Position numbers and translations under genes: made by a program
Source: UBA6136 sp964344495
GTDB taxonomy: Bacteria; Pseudomonadota; Gammaproteobacteria; Methylococcales; Methylococcaceae
DNA length: 16,253 nucleotides
NCBI GenBank assembly: GCA_964344495.1
Contig: CAYFNI010000051.1
Location: forward strand, 1-16,253
Direction of reading: 5' to 3'
Notes under the pieces: generated by a model
What the model saw: the letters and a program-made list of their open reading frames with translations, nothing else
Databases searched by the model: none
Told to the model about the DNA's origin: nothing
In this document: piece after piece, positions 6,891-14,544 of the stretch
Layout: each line of letters starts with the position of its first letter
Position numbering within the stretch: the stretch's first letter is position 1

Positions 6891-6920
6891 ATCCCCCGGG
6901 GTCAAACGGCCACGGGGGAT
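6891..6920 (+). terminator. Hairpin between porin and pstS (partial terminator or mRNA stabiliser)
   Basis: ATCCCCCG (6891-6898) pairs perfectly with CGGGGGAT (6913-6920) around a 14-nt loop, 8 bp after the porin stop. Only a weak pyrimidine stretch follows. With no new promoter before pstS, this is more likely to tune the porin to pstS ratio or protect the 3' end of the porin message than to stop all transcription. Confidence 0.5.
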
Positions 6921-6948
6921 CGTTTCCACTTTTGAACAAGGAACACGC

Positions 6949-8016
6949 ATGAACAAAAACGTCCTTTGCAGCAGCCTTCTGGCGGCCGGCCTGTGCCTGA
7001 GCGGCAGCGTCCGTGCGGCCGAGGGTGCCCGCGACGCCATCACCATCGTCGGCTCTTCGACCGTCTACCCGTTCGCAGCCGCGGTGGCGGAACAGCTTGG
7101 CAAGCAGGGCAAATTCAAGACACCCAAAGTCGAGTCCACCGGCACCGGAGGCGGCATCAAGCTGTTCTGCAGCGGGCTGGGGCCCTCCACGCCCGACATT
7201 GCCAACGCCTCGCGGGCGATGAAAAAGTCCGAGTTTGAAGCCTGCCAGAAAGCCGGCGTCAAACAGATCGTCGAAGTCAAAATCGGTTTTGACGGCATCG
7301 TGCTGGCACAGTCCAAAAAAGCCAAAAACAAGCTCACCCTGACCCGCAAAGAGGTCTATCTGGCCCTGGCCAAGCGGGTACCGGATCCGGCAGCCCCCGA
7401 AGGCGGCAAGCTGGTCGAGAACCCCTACAAGAGCTGGCACGAAATCAATCCGTCGCTGCCGAAATCCAAGATTGAAGTCCTGGGGCCGCCGCCCAGCTCG
7501 GGCACCCGAGACGCCTTTGCCGAACTGGCACTCGAAGGCGGCTGCCAGCAGATTGCGTGGATCAAGGCCAAGAAGGAGACTGACGATGCCTGGTTCAAGA
7601 ACGTCTGCATGACGATTCGCGAGGACGGCGCCTATATCGAAGCCGGCGAGAATGACAACCTGATCGTGCAGAAGCTGGAAGCCAATCCGGATGCGGCCGG
7701 CATCTTCGGCTACAGTTATCTGGCCATGAATGAAGATCGCCTGCACGCCGCACCGATTGATGGCCGCGCGCCCACCTATGAAGCGATTGCCGACGGCAAA
7801 TACCCGGTTTCCCGCCCGCTCTTCATCTACGTCAAGAAGGGTCATGTCGGTACAATCCCCGGCATCGCCGAATATGTCGCAGAATTCACCAGCGACAAGG
7901 CGGCAGGCCCGGAAGGCTACCTGACTGACAAGGGCCTGATCGCCCTGCCCGATGCGGAACGGAAAAAAGCCGCTGCCAACGGCCAGGACATGCAGGCAAT
8001 GTCCGCGCCCAAATAA
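6949..8016 (+). CDS. pstS: Periplasmic phosphate-binding protein PstS
   Basis: The product is 355 residues, usual for PstS family proteins. A signal peptide occupies about residues 1-24 (cleavage near VRAAE). The mature protein starts with the phosphate-loop motif ITIVGSSTVYPFA, then STGTGGGIKLFCSG, a segment listing candidate residues (NASRAMKKSE), and PPSSGTRDAF around residues 183-192, a second phosphate-contacting loop. It has paired cysteines and a Lys-rich C-terminus. It binds phosphate in the periplasm and hands it to PstCAB. The permease and ATPase genes are not downstream and must lie elsewhere. The gene lies 66 bp after the porin gene with a good AAGGA site and no pho box of its own, so it is probably read from the porin promoter. 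Confidence 0.9.
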   Translation: MNKNVLCSSLLAAGLCLSGSVRAAEGARDAITIVGSSTVYPFAAAVAEQLGKQGKFKTPKVESTGTGGGIKLFCSGLGPSTPDIANASRAMKKSEFEACQKAGVKQIVEVKIGFDGIVLAQSKKAKNKLTLTRKEVYLALAKRVPDPAAPEGGKLVENPYKSWHEINPSLPKSKIEVLGPPPSSGTRDAFAELALEGGCQQIAWIKAKKETDDAWFKNVCMTIREDGAYIEAGENDNLIVQKLEANPDAAGIFGYSYLAMNEDRLHAAPIDGRAPTYEAIADGKYPVSRPLFIYVKKGHVGTIPGIAEYVAEFTSDKAAGPEGYLTDKGLIALPDAERKKAAANGQDMQAMSAPK

Positions 8017-8037
8017 CACACCCGACAGGTAAAGAGC

Positions 8038-8250
8038 ATGACCTACCAGACGCTGATTCTCTCGCTGCTGTTGCCGATTCTGGCCGGCTGCGTTCCGCTG
8101 GCCAAGAACCCGAACATCAAGCGCAGCCCCGAGCGCCTCGCCTACGAGGCCTGCAAGCAGCGCAACAACGGCGACACCAGCAAATGCCAGAAGGAAAAGG
8201 ATGACCTGCTCGAACGGCAGGAGATCGAACTGCTGGATGAAGATACCTGA
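8038..8250 (+). CDS. Small lipoprotein with C-x10-C motif, downstream of pstS
   Basis: The product is 70 residues. The signal peptide ends in lipobox LAGC (lipidated Cys at residue 18). The mature domain has ERLAYEAC, Cys39 and Cys50 separated by ten residues, then K-x-K-DDLL-x-x-QE, and an acidic end. The AY-x-AC...C-x-K-x-K/E-x-DLL-x-x-QE pattern is shared with the lipoprotein at 1632-1865, so the two are paralogues or closely related. It starts 21 bp after the pstS stop with AGGTAAAG upstream, so it is probably the last gene of the pho-box operon. Two strong hairpins follow. Function is unknown; its place suggests a role linked to phosphate-limited growth. Confidence 0.75.
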   Translation: MTYQTLILSLLLPILAGCVPLAKNPNIKRSPERLAYEACKQRNNGDTSKCQKEKDDLLERQEIELLDEDT

Positions 8251-8270
8251 GCGCCGGCGCAGCGTGCGCA

Positions 8271-8295
8271 GTGACCGAGGCGGCGCCTCGGTCAC
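8271..8295. terminator. Strong hairpin after the Pho operon
   Basis: GTGACCGAGGC (8271-8281) pairs perfectly with GCCTCGGTCAC (8285-8295), an 11-bp stem with a 3-nt loop, 21 bp after the lipoprotein stop. It has no T tract on either side. It may act with the next hairpin to separate convergent transcription units. Confidence 0.55.
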
Positions 8296-8318
8296 CGGCC
8301 ACGCGATGACGACCCACC

Positions 8319-8358
8319 CCACGGCCCGGCAGAGGCAATGCCCTCTCCCGGGCCGTGG
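8319..8358. terminator. Long bidirectional terminator-like hairpin
   Basis: CCACGGCCCGG (8319-8329) pairs with CCGGGCCGTGG (8348-8358) over 11 bp. After one C-C mismatch, AGAGG (8331-8335) pairs with CCTCT (8342-8346), leaving a 6-nt loop. It ends 15 bp after (on the minus strand) the pilY1 stop at 8374 and lies 68 bp beyond the last plus-strand gene, so it can serve both convergent operons. CATTT follows on the plus strand. Confidence 0.65.
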
Positions 8359-8373
8359 CATTTCAGGCCGCGG

Positions 8374-11300
8374 CTAATCCGTCGGCAACTCGCGCCAGGA
8401 CAGCCGCCGGGTGGTACTGCCGATCGGCGGTTTGGGCATTTGCAGATTCACGGTCTTGCCGTCCGAAGTCTGGATCACCTCGCTCAGGGTTCCGTTGCTC
8501 AGACTGGTCATGATCGGCCGGTTGGCCAGCGCCTTGCCCAGGCTCTGGGCCACAATGTGCGTTCCCACGCTGGAAATGTAGCTGCCGGTGCGTGCATCCA
8601 GGAAGTAGCGGAAACTGTATCCCCCCAGGGTACAGGCGGTGGAACTGGGCAGATTGGTGTTGAAGGCAATGATGCCGACCGACAGCAGCGGATCGTTGGT
8701 GACCCGCTCGCCGCCCGCCGGGAAGTCGATATACCAGCCATGCGCGGACAGCAGATCGACCACATTCTGGCTGGCGATGGTGCGGACATCCTCGCCCGTG
8801 GCGCACAGCGTGGCCGGCGCGCCGGCCGGACAGGTGGTCGCCGCCACCGTCTGGGCGACAAACAGGGGATCTTCACGCGGCACCCCATACCCGCTGCCCG
8901 TCAGCTCGTCCTTGATGCCATAGAACGATTGCGACCGCGTGCTGGCGAGATCGCTCACACCCAGCAAGGCACCGGTACCGACATAGACCAGGGCATGGCC
9001 GTTGAACTCGCCCAGTTCCGGCCGGGTGGTCACGGGTTGCAGATTGCCGGCAGCATCCTTCAGGGTGGCCAGCCGTTGCGCCTCGTAACCCGCCGCGCCG
9101 ATATTCCCATTGATGTCGAACCGCCAGACATTCCCCTGCAAATCGCCACCATAGACCCGGAGGGCGGTGTAGTCGTATTTTGCGTTGGCCATCCAGGCCG
9201 ACAGTTTCGCCAATCCGCTCGGTGAGCTGACAGAACCCACACCGGTCTCCAGCGTACGGATCAGGGCGCCGGTTTCCGCGTTCAGCACAAACAGATAACC
9301 CTTGCCATCGCCCGGCGAGACATTGTTGTACCCCGACGCCACAACCACCACCCAGGTGCCATCCTTCAGCTTGCAGATGACCGGGTTGCCATAGGTATAG
9401 CCCAGGTTGTCATGGGTGAATTCCCACAAGGCCTTGGGGTGGGCAGGATCGGTCACATCCAGGGCGTAATAACCCCGCCCGCCGGCATTGGCGCCGCCCA
9501 CCAGAATCGTGTGCCATTCGCCGCCGAAATTGACATCACGGGCAATGGGCGAGCCATCGACAAAAAACTGGTGCGACTTGCCATAATTCTTGTCCGCCAG
9601 CTTGTAGAGATTGGAAAACAGAAAGGTCGGCACATACGCCCAGACCTCGGATCCGGCGGCGGTACCTTCGGTAGCAAACGCGTGCAGCATGCCATCGTTG
9701 GCGCCGACATACGCCATGCCGGCGCGCGCGGTCACGGCCGAGCTCGACAGAAAGGCCTCATAACCCTTGTCCATAAACTGGAACGGGGAACCTTTGACGT
9801 AGGCGACCTCGGAATTGACGATGTCCCCCAGCAGATGCTTGCGAATACGGTAATACTTGCTGGTATCCGCAAGGCTGCCCTCCAGCGAGCGATCCCCGCG
9901 CAGATAATTCACCAGATTTTCGCCCGCCGCCGCGCTCTGAGCGGATGCTGGCAGACAGTACACCCCGATGCTGCATAGCTGCGACAGCGACTTGATGCTG
10001 GTAGAACCGAAGGCGCCCTGCTCGGACGCAGTCAGGCTGTTCCAGGCAAAGCTTTTCAGGGTCTTGGCCGCATGATCGAAGGTATAGATCGTGCGGCGGG
10101 TGTTCGCATCCAGCTTGGCCTGCGCCGACCAGAGAATCGTGGCGTCCAGGGTACCGGTGGTGGCATCCATCTGCTGCGCGTACAGGTTGCCGGTCCACTC
10201 CTGTGAAGTGAAGTTTGAACTGACGATCAGGTTATCCGTGGTGCTGATATTCGGGTTGCTGACCGCCGCCGCAGCCGACGAGCCGGTCCGCGCCGAAACA
10301 CCCGCAAGCGCGCTGTCCAGCCCCACCGCCAGCGTGGCGGCATTGGTGGCACTGAAATAGGTTCCGCGACCGTTGATGGCGGCGTGCCACAAATCATCGA
10401 TGGCCTCCGGCTTGTCGGCCGCCGTCCCGGTGGAGGGCCACGGCCAGTTACAGGCGCCGCTGCCGCTCGTCTGCCAGGCGCAGGTACCCGGCGGCGCCGC
10501 CGAAGTGCCGGACTTGACATCGAAAAAGTCACCGCTGAGATCAGTCAGATAGCTGGAGGAGAAAACCATCTTCCCGGGCGCGCCCAAGCCCAGGGTGAAG
10601 GTCGTCATGTGCTGGGTCTTGGCGCTGTCGTCGGCACTGGTCGGCACATCGTTGGTACAGACATCAATCCCGCTGCCAAGACTGCCGGTGCAGTTGCTCA
10701 GCGCCGTCGTTCGAAGGTCCGTGGCGTAATAGTACTGCGCCACGTCTGCCAGCGAATTCGAGGATTTGCCCCCATCGTAGAACGGCCGCGGCAACGCGCC
10801 ATCCTCGTTGCCCATCACGGTGGAACCGTCGATTTTCTTCACCGCACTGTCGGTGCCGTTCCAATATCCGTCCGTGGACAGCAGGGTGAAGTTCTGCTGG
10901 CAGGAATACTGGACCGGATCGGTAACACTGGAGCTGTTCAGCGATTTCAGCTTGCCGGCATACATGCGGCCGACATTCGCCAAGGCTTCGCGGATCGGGG
11001 TCGAATTCTTCGGCGAAGCACCGTACAGCTTGCTGTACCAGCTCGTGCGCTGACTGCCCTCGAACGGCGCCCAGCCGATAAAACCGGGCGAGACGTTGTT
11101 ATTGATGGTCATGAAGCCGAGGCGGTAATGATTGTCGATCGGATTGAAGGCTCGACCGACCGCCGTCTTCATCATCAGCATGCGGGTGCGGTAATAGCTG
11201 AACCAGTTGGCAAAATTCTGCCGTTCGTCGGTGCCACCCGGCCCTGAAGTCGTGCTGACCACGACCTTGGTGAACAGGGTATTCACGGCGTGCACACCAT

Positions 11301-11925
11301 CATGTTTGGTGGTCGTGTTGGGCGTACTGTTGCACTCCTTGTAAAAGATCCCGCTCGTGTCGTTGTAGTTTTTCTGTTTCGCCGTCAACTGGGTACCGGA
11401 ATAGACATAGTAGTAGGCCGGCACCGGCTTGTCGTAACCACTCATGGACGCGCCACTGGTGGTGTCCTCCGTTACAACCGACCCCCCATCACCAAAGGCA
11501 TAAAAGCTGGTACTCAGATTCACGGTTCCGGCCGAGGTCTGGTAGCCGTTCTTCCAGGCCGCGGTAAAGCTGGCATTGGGATAGACCGCGCCGGACGCAT
11601 CGACCGGCGGGCTGTAGATCAGGGTCGGATCGTAGTAGACCTCGTTGCACTGACTGCTGCGATAACCAAACTTGCAGGCCCCAGTCAGGCTGGTCGTGCT
11701 GCAGGTGCCGCCGCTGGTGGTGCCGGCAAAATCGGCCACCACATCCGGCATGTGGGTCCAGGACATGCTGCCGGAATCGTCCAGCACAAACATCAGGTTG
11801 GGCAGCACCGAAATGGTCGAAGAGGTGATCAGCGGCGCGCTGGCCAGATCGGTCAGCGCGGCCGCAGCCTGACCGGTCACCAGCGCACTGAGCGGGATCA
11901 GCCAGAGGGATTGCAGGGGTTTCAT
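8374..11925 (-). CDS. pilY1: Type IV pilus tip-associated protein PilY1
   Basis: The product is 1183 residues from the ATG at 11925, chosen because it gives a clean signal peptide (MKPLQSLWLIPLSALVTGQAAAA) and follows AGGAG by 10 nt; the frame is open 17 codons further upstream. A von Willebrand A-like region starts at about residue 46 with the MIDAS motif DDSGS (49-53). The C-terminal half carries the PilC/PilY1 beta-propeller, beginning near MAYVGANDGMLHAF (about 737-750) and including SPIARDVNFGGEWHTILVGG and GGRGYYALDVTDP. The preceding conserved strip YLRGDRSLEG contains an RGD triplet (676-678). PilY1 sits at the pilus tip or outer membrane, supports pilus extension and acts in adhesion and surface sensing. 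It is the last gene of the minor pilin operon, 13 bp after pilX, and a hairpin follows. Confidence 0.92.
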   Translation of the reverse strand: MKPLQSLWLIPLSALVTGQAAAALTDLASAPLITSSTISVLPNLMFVLDDSGSMSWTHMPDVVADFAGTTSGGTCSTTSLTGACKFGYRSSQCNEVYYDPTLIYSPPVDASGAVYPNASFTAAWKNGYQTSAGTVNLSTSFYAFGDGGSVVTEDTTSGASMSGYDKPVPAYYYVYSGTQLTAKQKNYNDTSGIFYKECNSTPNTTTKHDGVHAVNTLFTKVVVSTTSGPGGTDERQNFANWFSYYRTRMLMMKTAVGRAFNPIDNHYRLGFMTINNNVSPGFIGWAPFEGSQRTSWYSKLYGASPKNSTPIREALANVGRMYAGKLKSLNSSSVTDPVQYSCQQNFTLLSTDGYWNGTDSAVKKIDGSTVMGNEDGALPRPFYDGGKSSNSLADVAQYYYATDLRTTALSNCTGSLGSGIDVCTNDVPTSADDSAKTQHMTTFTLGLGAPGKMVFSSSYLTDLSGDFFDVKSGTSAAPPGTCAWQTSGSGACNWPWPSTGTAADKPEAIDDLWHAAINGRGTYFSATNAATLAVGLDSALAGVSARTGSSAAAAVSNPNISTTDNLIVSSNFTSQEWTGNLYAQQMDATTGTLDATILWSAQAKLDANTRRTIYTFDHAAKTLKSFAWNSLTASEQGAFGSTSIKSLSQLCSIGVYCLPASAQSAAAGENLVNYLRGDRSLEGSLADTSKYYRIRKHLLGDIVNSEVAYVKGSPFQFMDKGYEAFLSSSAVTARAGMAYVGANDGMLHAFATEGTAAGSEVWAYVPTFLFSNLYKLADKNYGKSHQFFVDGSPIARDVNFGGEWHTILVGGANAGGRGYYALDVTDPAHPKALWEFTHDNLGYTYGNPVICKLKDGTWVVVVASGYNNVSPGDGKGYLFVLNAETGALIRTLETGVGSVSSPSGLAKLSAWMANAKYDYTALRVYGGDLQGNVWRFDINGNIGAAGYEAQRLATLKDAAGNLQPVTTRPELGEFNGHALVYVGTGALLGVSDLASTRSQSFYGIKDELTGSGYGVPREDPLFVAQTVAATTCPAGAPATLCATGEDVRTIASQNVVDLLSAHGWYIDFPAGGERVTNDPLLSVGIIAFNTNLPSSTACTLGGYSFRYFLDARTGSYISSVGTHIVAQSLGKALANRPIMTSLSNGTLSEVIQTSDGKTVNLQMPKPPIGSTTRRLSWRELPTD

Positions 11926-11938
11926 GACACGCGGACTC

Positions 11939-12520
11939 CTAAATGAGAACGACCGTCTGCAGGTAGGACACGGCACGACCGACGCCCACCACTTTGCAGG
12001 TAATCCGATAGTAACGCTGACCGGTCGAAATCAGCCCCGGATCGCCGCTCATGGTGCCTTTCATGTAGGGCGGCATCGCGCAGACGGTGCCGGGCGCGTC
12101 CTCGCACAGACGCTGAATGACGAACCACACCTGTGGCTGCGTACTGTCGGCCGAGGGTACCTGCACCGGCGACAGCTTCTGCAGCGCGGCGGTCCAGAAA
12201 TCGGCCCAGGACTGCCCGGCGGCCGGTGTGTCGGGGTAGCTGCAGGCGTCGCTGGTACCGATGCAGGGCGCATAGCCGCCGGGAACAACGCCGGTCTTGG
12301 CGTACTGTTCCAGGCTGTCGATGGCGGCTTCGATACCGATTTCGCCGGCCTGTGTCACGGACTGCTTGAGCGCGATGTTGCCCGCCACCAGCGTCGCGGT
12401 ATCCACTGACCGGATCAGCGCCAGACTGGACATCACCATCGCCACCAGAAAGATCAGCGTGATCAGCAGGATCACTCCGGTCTCGCGGGGCAGCCGTTGC
12501 GGCGCGCCTGGGCCTAGCAT
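11939..12520 (-). CDS. pilX: Minor pilin PilX
   Basis: The product is 193 residues from the ATG at 12520. The frame is open much further upstream, but that part is antisense-like and overlaps pilW. The N-terminus is a short basic leader, then RETGVILLITLIFLVAMVMSS, the hydrophobic helix typical of PilX, with LVAGNIALKQSVTQAGEIGIEAA after it, matching the conserved AGN region followed by the Ala-rich helix. The C-terminal globular part has several cysteines. The ATG overlaps the pilW stop (ATGCTAG, 7 nt), so translation is coupled. PilX is a core minor pilin in the tip complex that primes pilus assembly with PilV, PilW and PilY1. Confidence 0.85.
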   Translation of the reverse strand: MLGPGAPQRLPRETGVILLITLIFLVAMVMSSLALIRSVDTATLVAGNIALKQSVTQAGEIGIEAAIDSLEQYAKTGVVPGGYAPCIGTSDACSYPDTPAAGQSWADFWTAALQKLSPVQVPSADSTQPQVWFVIQRLCEDAPGTVCAMPPYMKGTMSGDPGLISTGQRYYRITCKVVGVGRAVSYLQTVVLI

Positions 12521-13566
12521 CCTTGCACCCCGCCGGACAGCAGCCCCCGAATCGGCGCCAGCACCTGAAAGAACCGGTAATGGAAATTCTGCCAGTTGGC
12601 GTCGGTCTGGCTCAGATCGAAATCGGCCCACTCCACCGGCGTCGTCCACAGTGGAATGGTGCTGCGCTCCTCCTGCACGCCCCGCGCGGCCAGCGCAATC
12701 CGAACCGTCAACACATGCGCCCAGTTGCACTGGATGGAATAGCCGCCGGGCGGCGTCGAAGCGTAGGTCTCTACCGTACCGTCCACCGAGGCGCCGGTGT
12801 CGATACCATACTGCGCCTTGAGCGACACGATGCCACCCGCCACCGGCTCCCAGACCGAGGCGTCGCTCAGGCAGTCCGACCGGGCCAGCAGATCGCAGCG
12901 TGTCAGTTGCCCGTCGCGGACCGCATAGCCCACCACGCTGGGACTGCGCCCCAGCGCATACAGCTTGCCGCCCGACACATTGCTTGCGCCGTTCTCCACC
13001 TCTACCGTCGGCGGCATCACCGATGCCACTTGATCCAGCAACAGCACGGTTGAACAGGGAATCCGCGGCGCCGCAATCACCCGGTCACCCGGCGTGAAGA
13101 ACGAAGCCGGCGTGACCGGATAACTGCTGCCGATGGCCGCGCCGATCAAATAGCCGTCGGGGGACCCAAAATCATTGCCGCTGACCATCAGCACGGTATC
13201 GGTGGAGGCATCGCCGGCCGGTACATCCGGATGATTGATCACCACCGGCGCCAGATCCGACAGGGTCACGCCATTGCCGAGGGCCAGCGAGCAGCCGAGC
13301 AGATCCTGATGGGTGATGCCGGCACCGGCCTCCCTGATCGCCGCTTCAAGCAGGTGCAGGGCCAGCGTGCCGTTGATCAGCGCATCATCGACGCTGGTGG
13401 CCACCCGGCGCTGGGACTCGCTGCGGGTAAAGAAATCGGTGATGAACAGCGTACAGACCAGCGCCATGGCCAGACCGACCAGCAGTTCGACCAGAGAGAA
13501 CCCGCCCTCTGGGCGACTGCTTCGTGACCGCCGACGGTCACTGGCTGATGACGGTGGAGAGTACAT
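12514..13566 (-). CDS. pilW: Minor pilin PilW
   Basis: The product is 350 residues from the ATG at 13566. A basic leader of about 20 residues ends in EGG, and the prepilin motif FSLVELLVGLAMALVCTLF follows with Glu at position 5 of the mature protein. After the helix comes RVATSVDDALINGTLALHLLEAAIREAGAG, the usual PilW continuation, then a large globular domain with several cysteine pairs. It overlaps the end of pilV by 29 nt and the start of pilX by 7 nt. No good Shine-Dalgarno is seen, which fits coupled translation. It acts in the pilus tip minor pilin complex. Confidence 0.87.
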   Translation of the reverse strand: MYSPPSSASDRRRSRSSRPEGGFSLVELLVGLAMALVCTLFITDFFTRSESQRRVATSVDDALINGTLALHLLEAAIREAGAGITHQDLLGCSLALGNGVTLSDLAPVVINHPDVPAGDASTDTVLMVSGNDFGSPDGYLIGAAIGSSYPVTPASFFTPGDRVIAAPRIPCSTVLLLDQVASVMPPTVEVENGASNVSGGKLYALGRSPSVVGYAVRDGQLTRCDLLARSDCLSDASVWEPVAGGIVSLKAQYGIDTGASVDGTVETYASTPPGGYSIQCNWAHVLTVRIALAARGVQEERSTIPLWTTPVEWADFDLSQTDANWQNFHYRFFQVLAPIRGLLSGGVQGC

Positions 13567-14005
13567 GACTATGCGGCGACGTCGTGTTGGGAGCCTGCCA
13601 GCGAATCGTGACATCGACCCGGGCCTTGGCGGTGTCCGGCGGCGCGACGCCGTCCAGCACGGTGACCGCGACCGATGGCGGCACATCCGCCACCCCCGGG
13701 AGCCTTTGCTCCTGCTTGAGACCATTGACCCAGTTCGTGTATTTCGCCCCGCCGACGCCATTGCTGCCCTCGTACTGGCGCTTGAGTTCGTCCGGCGCCC
13801 GATTGTCGGAGCGGATCAGGCTGATCAGCTCATTGCCGAGGTAGGCCGCCGTGGTGCGGTATTCGGCTTCGGAGCTGTGCTCGATAAAGGCGGCATACAG
13901 ACCGATCATGCCGAGCATGGCGATGGCAAAGATCGCCACCGAAATCAGCGCCTCCAGCAGGACATTGCCACCCGCCGCCGGCGGGCCCAGCCGTCGAACG
14001 TTCAC
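13538..14005 (-). CDS. pilV: Minor pilin PilV
   Basis: The product is 155 residues if it starts at the GTG at 14005, which overlaps the fimT stop as GTGA; the open frame extends to an ATG at 14089, but that start would lie deep in fimT. The leader ends in AAGG, and the mature protein begins NVLLEALISVAIFAIAMLGM with Glu5. The first mature residue is Asn instead of the usual Phe or Met. It continues with AEYRTTAAYLGNELISLIRSDN, typical of PilV. Its stop lies inside pilW. It belongs to the priming complex with PilW, PilX and PilY1. Confidence 0.83.
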   Translation of the reverse strand: MNVRRLGPPAAGGNVLLEALISVAIFAIAMLGMIGLYAAFIEHSSEAEYRTTAAYLGNELISLIRSDNRAPDELKRQYEGSNGVGGAKYTNWVNGLKQEQRLPGVADVPPSVAVTVLDGVAPPDTAKARVDVTIRWQAPNTTSPHSHVLSTVISQ

Positions 14006-14544
14006 GGACAGCGCACGGGGCTGGTGTCGGCCACGACTGGATCGCACAGCCGAATATCGCCGATCGCAGACACGGTCACCCGCAAGCACCGGTCCTGCCC
14101 GCCCGCGGCCTGACAGTCGGACGCACCCGAGCCATATACATCCAGATGCACCTCCCCAGCCGCCCGGCTGGTCTGCGTCCGCAACCCAAGCCCGTTGAAG
14201 ATGATCGCCTCCAGCCCCGGCGACACCGCCACGACCACGGCCCCGGATTCGCCAGCCGGGCGGGCCTGAACCTGCGCGCCGCCGCAGTCATCACCGGCAT
14301 CGTTGTACCGCACGACCCAACCGCCCGTGGCATCCGCCTGAAAACAGACCTGACTGTTGGTCTTGATCGCCTCCATCCGGGCCGTCTGCACGCCCGCCTG
14401 CAGTGCATCGGCGGCCGTCCGGATACGACCGTTGCGCACCGTGCCACTCATTCCCGCCGCGCCCAGGCTCAACAGAATGGCACTGATCGCGACCGCAATC
14501 ACCAGCTCGATCAGCGTGAAGCCCCTACTCCGCCCCATGCGCAT
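14002..14544 (-). CDS. fimT: GspH/FimT-type pseudopilin
   Basis: The product is 180 residues. A leader of only eight residues (MRMGRSRG) precedes the prepilin motif FTLIELVIAVAISAILLSLG. Then comes RIRTAADALQAGVQTARMEAIKTNSQV, the conserved FimT/GspH segment, and a beta-rich C-terminal domain with cysteine pairs near QVCF, GDDCGG, SDCQ and RCLR. The ATG overlaps the upstream pilin stop as TGATG; a second ATG two codons in is possible. FimT is a minor pilin at the start of minor pilin clusters; in some bacteria it binds DNA for uptake, but that role is not shown here. Confidence 0.87.
   Translation of the reverse strand: MRMGRSRGFTLIELVIAVAISAILLSLGAAGMSGTVRNGRIRTAADALQAGVQTARMEAIKTNSQVCFQADATGGWVVRYNDAGDDCGGAQVQARPAGESGAVVVAVSPGLEAIIFNGLGLRTQTSRAAGEVHLDVYGSGASDCQAAGGQDRCLRVTVSAIGDIRLCDPVVADTSPVRCP

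Noticed and set aside
6223..8361. 712-residue antisense frame opposite the porin and pstS
   Set aside because: It spans two well-supported genes and an intergenic hairpin, has no recognisable domain, and has the composition of a mirrored high-GC frame.
8338..9225. 295-residue plus-strand frame opposite the end of pilY1
   Set aside because: It starts inside the terminator hairpin and mirrors pilY1 codons; no motif.
12520..12730. Long N-terminal extension of pilX
   Set aside because: It lies within pilW, has shadow composition, and would bury the prepilin helix 70 residues further in; the ATG at 12520 is the sensible start.
14005..14089. Upstream ATG extension of pilV
   Set aside because: It would place 28 extra basic residues ahead of the prepilin leader inside fimT; the GTGA overlap start gives a normal leader length.
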